Below, one piece after another: positions 30,613 to 34,657 of a DNA stretch of 34,657 nt. The stretch comes from Paenibacillus sp. (GTDB taxonomy: Bacteria; Bacillota; Bacilli; Paenibacillales; Paenibacillaceae), in NCBI GenBank assembly GCA_031254035.1, contig JAIRVF010000043.1, positions 1 through 34,657 on the forward strand. Direction: 5' to 3'. Numbering within the stretch: position 1 is the first letter of the stretch; every line of letters begins with the position of its first letter. Position numbers and translations under genes: made by a program. The notes under the pieces are model-generated. The model did no database searches, was not told the DNA's origin, and worked only from the letters and a program-made list of their open reading frames with translations.

Positions 30613-33054
30613 ATGAGTGAAAATCACCAGCAGGAACAGGGGTATCAACCCCAGACGATTGAGCCGAAGTGGCAAAAGTATTGGGATGAACATCATACGT
30701 TCAAGACCGGAGAAGATCCCGGAAAACCGAAGTTCTATGCTCTGGATATGTTTCCGTATCCATCGGGAGCAGGTCTCCATGTAGGGCATCCTGAGGGTTA
30801 TACAGCTACCGATATCGTATCCCGCTACAAAAGAATGCGCGGCTACAACGTACTTCATCCGATGGGATGGGATGCGTTCGGTTTGCCAGCGGAGCAGCAC
30901 GCACTTGATACCGGCGAGCACCCACGCGACATTACGGTGAAAAATATTAACAACTTCCGCCGTCAGATTAAATCTCTCGGTTTCTCCTATGACTGGGATC
31001 GCGAGATCAGTACGACGGATCCGGAATATTACAAGTGGACGCAGTGGATTTTCGTCCAGCTGTACAAAAAAGGCCTTGCTTACGTGTCTGAGCTGCCTGT
31101 TAACTGGTGCCCGGCTTTGGGCACGGTTCTTGCCAACGAAGAAGTCATTGACGGCAAGAGCGAGCGCGGCGGGCACCCGGTAATTCGCAAGCCAATGAGA
31201 CAATGGGTGCTGAAAATTACCGAATATGCCGAGCGCTTGCTTGAGGATTTGGAAGAACTCGATTGGACAGAAAGCATCAAGGATATGCAGCGCAACTGGA
31301 TTGGCAAATCCAAAGGGGCTGAAGTGAATTTTGAGATCGAAGGCCATGCAGGCCAGCTGACCGTATTTACGACACGTCCGGACACTTTGTTTGGCTCCAG
31401 TTACTGCGTACTTGCTCCTGAGCATGACCTGGTCGCCGACATTACAACAGAGGAACAAAAGGAAGCCATCAAAGCTTATCAGGACCTGGCTGCCCGTAAG
31501 AGCGATCTGGAGCGTACGGATCTGGCCAAGGACAAAACAGGCGTATTTACAGGGGCATATGCCATTAATCCTGTAAATGGTGTAAAACTGCCAATCTGGA
31601 TCGCTGACTATGTGCTTGCCGGTTACGGAACAGGCGCAATTATGGCGGTTCCAGGCCATGACACTCGCGACTGGGAATTTGCGAAGCAGTTCGGTCTGGA
31701 AATCATTGAGGTAGTTAAAGGCGGAAATGTGCAAGAAGAAGCATACACTGGAGAAGGAGATCATGTGAACTCCGGCTTCCTGGATGGACTCGGCACTGAA
31801 GAAGCGATCGCCAAAATGATCGTATGGCTCGAAGAGAACGGCAAAGGCCAAGGCAAAACAACCTACCGTCTGCGCGACTGGCTCTTCAGCCGCCAACGTT
31901 ATTGGGGTGAGCCAATCCCGATTCTGCATCTTGAAGACGGTACGATGAAAACCGTTCCGGAGGATCAGCTTCCTCTGATGCTGCCAGATATTGACCAGAT
32001 CAAACCATCGGGAACAGGCGAATCCCCGCTTGCGAATGTAACCGAATGGGTGGAAACGGTAGATCCGGAGACCGGCATGAAAGCACGCCGCGAGACCAAC
32101 ACCATGCCGCAATGGGCGGGCAGCTGCTGGTATTACCTGCGGTATATTGATCCGCATAATACGGAAGCGCTCGTCTCGAAAGAGAAGGAACGCGAATGGC
32201 TGCCGGTTGATCTGTACATCGGCGGTGTCGAGCATGCGGTACTTCATTTGCTGTATGCCCGTTTCTGGCACAAGGTCCTTTACGATCTGGGTGTAGTAAG
32301 CACTAAAGAGCCATTCCAGAAGCTGGTTAACCAAGGTATGATTCTTGGAACGAATAACGAGAAAATGAGTAAGTCCCGCGGCAACGTCATCAATCCCGAT
32401 GAAATCGTAGAGAACTTCGGAGCCGACACGCTTCGCATTTATGAGATGTTCATGGGACCGCTTGAAGCAACGAAACCTTGGAACGAAAACGGCGTGGAAG
32501 GCGCTCACCGCTTCCTGTCCCGTGTATGGCGCCTGGTCATTAACGATGACGGCAGCCTGAACGCGAAGATTACCGATCATGAAGGCAGCGACGAATTCAA
32601 ACGCGTATGGCATAAAACGATCAAAAAAGTAACCGAGGATATGGAGCATATGCGCTTCAATACCGCAATCAGCCAGCTGATGATTTTCATTAACGATGCG
32701 TACAAGGTCGATTCGATTCCGCGTAAAGCGATTGAGGATTTCGCGCAGCTGCTCTCGCCATTAGCACCGCATATTTCCGAAGAGCTGTGGGAACGCCTTG
32801 GACATCAGGAAAGCATTACTTATGTTTCGTGGCCTGTGTTTGATGAGGCATGGACGGTTGATTCCGAGGTTGAAATTGTCATTCAGGTCAACGGGAAAAT
32901 CGTACAGCGTGCCATGATTGCTAAGGACATGAGCAAGGAAGCCATGCAGGAATTCGGCATGTCCCAGGAGAATGTCCAGCAGGCCATCGCGGGCAAAACC
33001 GTACGCAAGGTGGTTACGGTACCGGGCAAGCTAATAAATATTGTTGCCAACTAA
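30613..33054 (+). CDS. leuS: Leucyl-tRNA synthetase
   Basis: Class I synthetase of 813 residues, the bacterial size. The HIGH motif appears as [12 protein letters not shown], the CP1 editing domain contains [12 protein letters not shown] and the conserved [20 protein letters not shown], and [13 protein letters not shown] is the second catalytic motif. The anticodon-binding and C-terminal domains follow ([14 protein letters not shown]). Start at 30613 follows AGAGGGGGA. It is expressed from a promoter with a leucine T-box. The neighbours are comER and the yqe cluster, between which leuS is found in many Paenibacillaceae and Bacilli as far as I recall. Confidence 0.99.
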   Translation: MSENHQQEQGYQPQTIEPKWQKYWDEHHTFKTGEDPGKPKFYALDMFPYPSGAGLHVGHPEGYTATDIVSRYKRMRGYNVLHPMGWDAFGLPAEQHALDTGEHPRDITVKNINNFRRQIKSLGFSYDWDREISTTDPEYYKWTQWIFVQLYKKGLAYVSELPVNWCPALGTVLANEEVIDGKSERGGHPVIRKPMRQWVLKITEYAERLLEDLEELDWTESIKDMQRNWIGKSKGAEVNFEIEGHAGQLTVFTTRPDTLFGSSYCVLAPEHDLVADITTEEQKEAIKAYQDLAARKSDLERTDLAKDKTGVFTGAYAINPVNGVKLPIWIADYVLAGYGTGAIMAVPGHDTRDWEFAKQFGLEIIEVVKGGNVQEEAYTGEGDHVNSGFLDGLGTEEAIAKMIVWLEENGKGQGKTTYRLRDWLFSRQRYWGEPIPILHLEDGTMKTVPEDQLPLMLPDIDQIKPSGTGESPLANVTEWVETVDPETGMKARRETNTMPQWAGSCWYYLRYIDPHNTEALVSKEKEREWLPVDLYIGGVEHAVLHLLYARFWHKVLYDLGVVSTKEPFQKLVNQGMILGTNNEKMSKSRGNVINPDEIVENFGADTLRIYEMFMGPLEATKPWNENGVEGAHRFLSRVWRLVINDDGSLNAKITDHEGSDEFKRVWHKTIKKVTEDMEHMRFNTAISQLMIFINDAYKVDSIPRKAIEDFAQLLSPLAPHISEELWERLGHQESITYVSWPVFDEAWTVDSEVEIVIQVNGKIVQRAMIAKDMSKEAMQEFGMSQENVQQAIAGKTVRKVVTVPGKLINIVAN

Positions 33055-33083
33055 ATAATTTAAACAGGATCGAAAAGCATTCA

Positions 33084-33119
33084 ATCCCCGTACAACGTAT
33101 GTTGTGCGGGGATTTTTTT
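33084..33119 (+). terminator. Terminator of leuS
   Basis: 13-bp stem ATCCCCGTACAAC / GTTGTGCGGGGAT (one T-G pair), four-base loop GTAT, then T7; 29 bases after the leuS stop. Confidence 0.93.
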
Positions 33120-33342
33120 CGAATATCAGAAAGTATAAAATCACTGCCCTGATGAAGCTTATTGGGGTCCCCGCAAAGTATTTGGAATACGCATCGAAGC
33201 ATAGGCTCCACTCCGTACTTTTGCTCCGCAAAAGCGCCCCTCTTTGAGAGGCACCCGGACTTCTTTCCGATACTCTTAGTGGGGTTATTTAGAATGTGGG
33301 GTACTTAAGTTTGGCGAATGCCGAACATTTCGTGCCAGGCTG
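33120..33342. other. Non-coding gap between leuS and comER
   Basis: No gene is seen. The stretch from about 33162 (GGGGTCCCCGCAAAG, AATACGCATCGAAGC, TCCACTCCGTACTTTTGC) resembles, from memory, an intergenic sequence that recurs in Paenibacillus genomes. A small stem CCTCT / AGAGG lies at about 33239-33252. No terminator for comER is obvious. Confidence 0.4.
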
Positions 33343-34173
33343 CTACGTTTTGGATTCGCCAAAAAGAATATCACATTTGTTCAGATCATCATTGTATTTG
33401 GCGTATGTCGTGGCAATAAGCTGGTGAAACACGCCATCCAGGTTTTTCCTCAGCAGGGCGAGGGCTTCAGCGGTAATGCCGCCAGGAACCGCTACTCTTT
33501 CCTGAAGCTCAGTGGGCTTAAATCCGCCTTCAGTAAGCAGCTTGCCCGTTCCAAGCAGCATTTCCCCGGCCATCGCCGTAATCTCCTTGCGCCCGATGCC
33601 TGTTACTTCCACAGCGGCATCCACCCACAGATCGAGGAAGAGGCTGATAAATGCGGGGCCGCAGCTGGAGAAGTCTGAAGAAATCCGCACATGGGATTCC
33701 TCGATTTCCACCGGCTCGCTGATGGCGCCTAACAGCTTATTTAACAGCAGCCTGTCTTCCGTAGTGATACGAGAGCCGTACATACAGAGAGAAGCTCCAC
33801 TTTGGGTGAGATGTGTGATGCTTGGAATCACTTTGGCAACTTTGCAGGAAAGGGTGTTTTCAAGGTGGTGAATTTGAACAGGGCTTGTAATGGATATAAG
33901 GATCTGATCCGGTTTTATTTCATTCGCGATTTCATCCAATACAACTTTATACTGAAGCGGTTTTACGCATAGAAATACGATTTTGCTGTTGTTGACGGTC
34001 TCTACATTACTGCGGCATACATTGATCCCGGGGTGACGCTGCGCCAGCAAATTGACTTTGTTTTCTGTACGGTTGCTAGCTGAGATTTGCTGGGGCAAAA
34101 GCGCACCGGAAGTAATGAAGGCATCAAGCAACACACTTCCCATACTACCGGTTCCGATGAATCCTACCTTCAT
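33343..34173 (-). CDS. comER: ComER, pyrroline-5-carboxylate reductase-like protein
   Basis: Protein of 276 residues of the ProC family. The dinucleotide site is MKVGFIGTGSMGSVLLDAFI, followed by SASNRTENK, FLCVKPLQYK, LISITSPV and the C-terminal domain with SSDFSSCGPAFISLFLDLWV. The latter resembles but is not identical to the proline-binding motif of true ProC. The name follows position: it is divergent from comEA and follows yqeM/leuS as in Bacillus. Start at 34173 follows GAAAGGAGGGG. The exact biochemical role of ComER is unsettled; it is reported to influence sporulation and biofilms in Bacillus. Confidence 0.88.
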   Translation of the reverse strand: MKVGFIGTGSMGSVLLDAFITSGALLPQQISASNRTENKVNLLAQRHPGINVCRSNVETVNNSKIVFLCVKPLQYKVVLDEIANEIKPDQILISITSPVQIHHLENTLSCKVAKVIPSITHLTQSGASLCMYGSRITTEDRLLLNKLLGAISEPVEIEESHVRISSDFSSCGPAFISLFLDLWVDAAVEVTGIGRKEITAMAGEMLLGTGKLLTEGGFKPTELQERVAVPGGITAEALALLRKNLDGVFHQLIATTYAKYNDDLNKCDILFGESKT

Positions 34174-34360
34174 ATAGGTCCCCTCCTTTCGTGCTTTGCG
34201 ATAGCGGCGCAATCCTTCTACTTAATGTATGCGCATGGGCTTGTACCTAATGACTTTTTTCCAGCAGAAGGGGCGTTTGACACTCCTTTTTATTTTCGGT
34301 GACGGGCGTATTTCTTGAGGAAGCGATTAATTTTATTTTATGAATGAGAGGTGTATATTT

Positions 34361-34657
34361 ATGAAACGAATGACGCTTTATATCAGTATTTGCTGCGCGG
34401 TACTGGGAAGTGCGGTGATTTTGCTGTCAGGTATGAAGCATGGGGATACGACCGAAGAATGGAAGCCGCTGAATGCCAAGTTGGAGAGCACTCCGAAGGT
34501 GGATATGCAGACACCAGTGACCCATACAGAACAAACTACAGCAAGCGGCGGGAACTCAGGGGGAGGTAATGGAAAGAGGGCGGCTTTAGAGCCGGCGAAA
34601 ATGGAACAAACCGCACAACCGACAGAAACTGCACAGCCCGCACAAACTGCACAGCCC
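34361..34657 (+). CDS. comEA: ComEA, DNA receptor for competence (5' part, cut by window end)
   Basis: Only the first 99 codons are present. They show an N-terminal membrane anchor (about residues 4-24, TLYISICCAVLGSAVILLSG) and then a long polar, low-complexity linker rich in Thr, Gln, Pro and Gly. It ends in TAQP-type repeats (TAQPTETAQPAQTAQP) at the window edge. The diagnostic SLBB and helix-hairpin-helix DNA-binding domains would lie beyond. Assignment rests on position next to comER in divergent orientation, and on the anchor-linker layout. GAGAGGTG precedes the ATG. Confidence 0.78.
   Translation, partial: MKRMTLYISICCAVLGSAVILLSGMKHGDTTEEWKPLNAKLESTPKVDMQTPVTHTEQTTASGGNSGGGNGKRAALEPAKMEQTAQPTETAQPAQTAQP

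Noticed and set aside
30550..32649. A 699-codon open frame opposite leuS
   Set aside because: It is the antisense shadow of a highly conserved synthetase gene, has no recognisable domain and no ribosome site.
1..34657. CRISPR arrays, tRNA or rRNA genes, insertion sequences
   Set aside because: No regularly spaced repeats, no cloverleaf with a conserved TTCGA arm, and no transposase frame were seen; only the repeats listed above were found.

Overview
The window looks like a chromosomal piece of an endospore-forming, competence-type Bacillales bacterium, most probably Paenibacillus. The grounds are an intact pro-sigma-K gene, the spoVAC-spoVAD-spoVAE operon, the yqeG-yqeH-aroE-yhbY-nadD-yqeK-rsfS-methyltransferase order ending at comER/comEA, a copper-amine-oxidase-type 'stalk' domain protein, and a T-box controlled leuS. 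No identity search was possible, so the genus is an inference.

Layout. (1) 330-3632: a response regulator, histidine kinase and LolA/DUF4367-type lipoprotein operon closed by a perfect hairpin. (2) 3692-4435, minus strand: a secreted stalk-domain protein. (3) 4579-11449: an AT-rich foreign-looking island between two imperfect ~110-bp direct copies of the sigK promoter/start region. It carries a KdgR-like LacI regulator and a CCGG-centred twin-operator promoter. That promoter drives a TIM-barrel isomerase/epimerase, a 22-codon ORF, a GntP/CitMHS-like permease, a 2-keto-3-deoxygluconate kinase, a hexulose-6-phosphate synthase-like decarboxylase/aldolase, a 6-phospho-3-hexuloisomerase and an internally deleted KDPG aldolase. 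No integrase or transposase is visible in it. (4) 11444-12142: complete sigK, followed by a decayed peptide-permease remnant, an SDR, a LytTR protein, an M42 aminopeptidase and a possible small membrane peptide. (5) 16103-17969: the spoVA genes for dipicolinate uptake. (6) 18272-22684: a MoxR ATPase, DUF58 protein and transmembrane transglutaminase operon (yeaC-yeaD-yebA type). (7) 22820-28955: the conserved ribosome-assembly, NAD and shikimate housekeeping cluster. (8) 28956-33119: an intergenic hairpin-rich repeat, an SDR gene broken by one in-frame stop, and leuS behind a complete Leu T-box leader. (9) 33343-34657: comER on the minus strand and the start of comEA, which runs off the window.

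The most notable object is the island at sigK. Its left edge is a scrambled junction. A copy of the sigK promoter, Shine-Dalgarno and start codon is joined through a 3-bp microhomology (GAA) to a 56-bp copy of the inside of the neighbouring stalk gene, which makes a chimeric 45-codon ORF. The position recalls skin-type elements at sigK, but the sigK coding sequence is intact and no recombinase gene is present, so a rearrangement-linked insertion is the better reading. The island could allow uptake and phosphorylation of a hexonate or keto-deoxy acid plus interconversion of hexulose and pentulose phosphates. Its own KDPG aldolase has lost the catalytic core.
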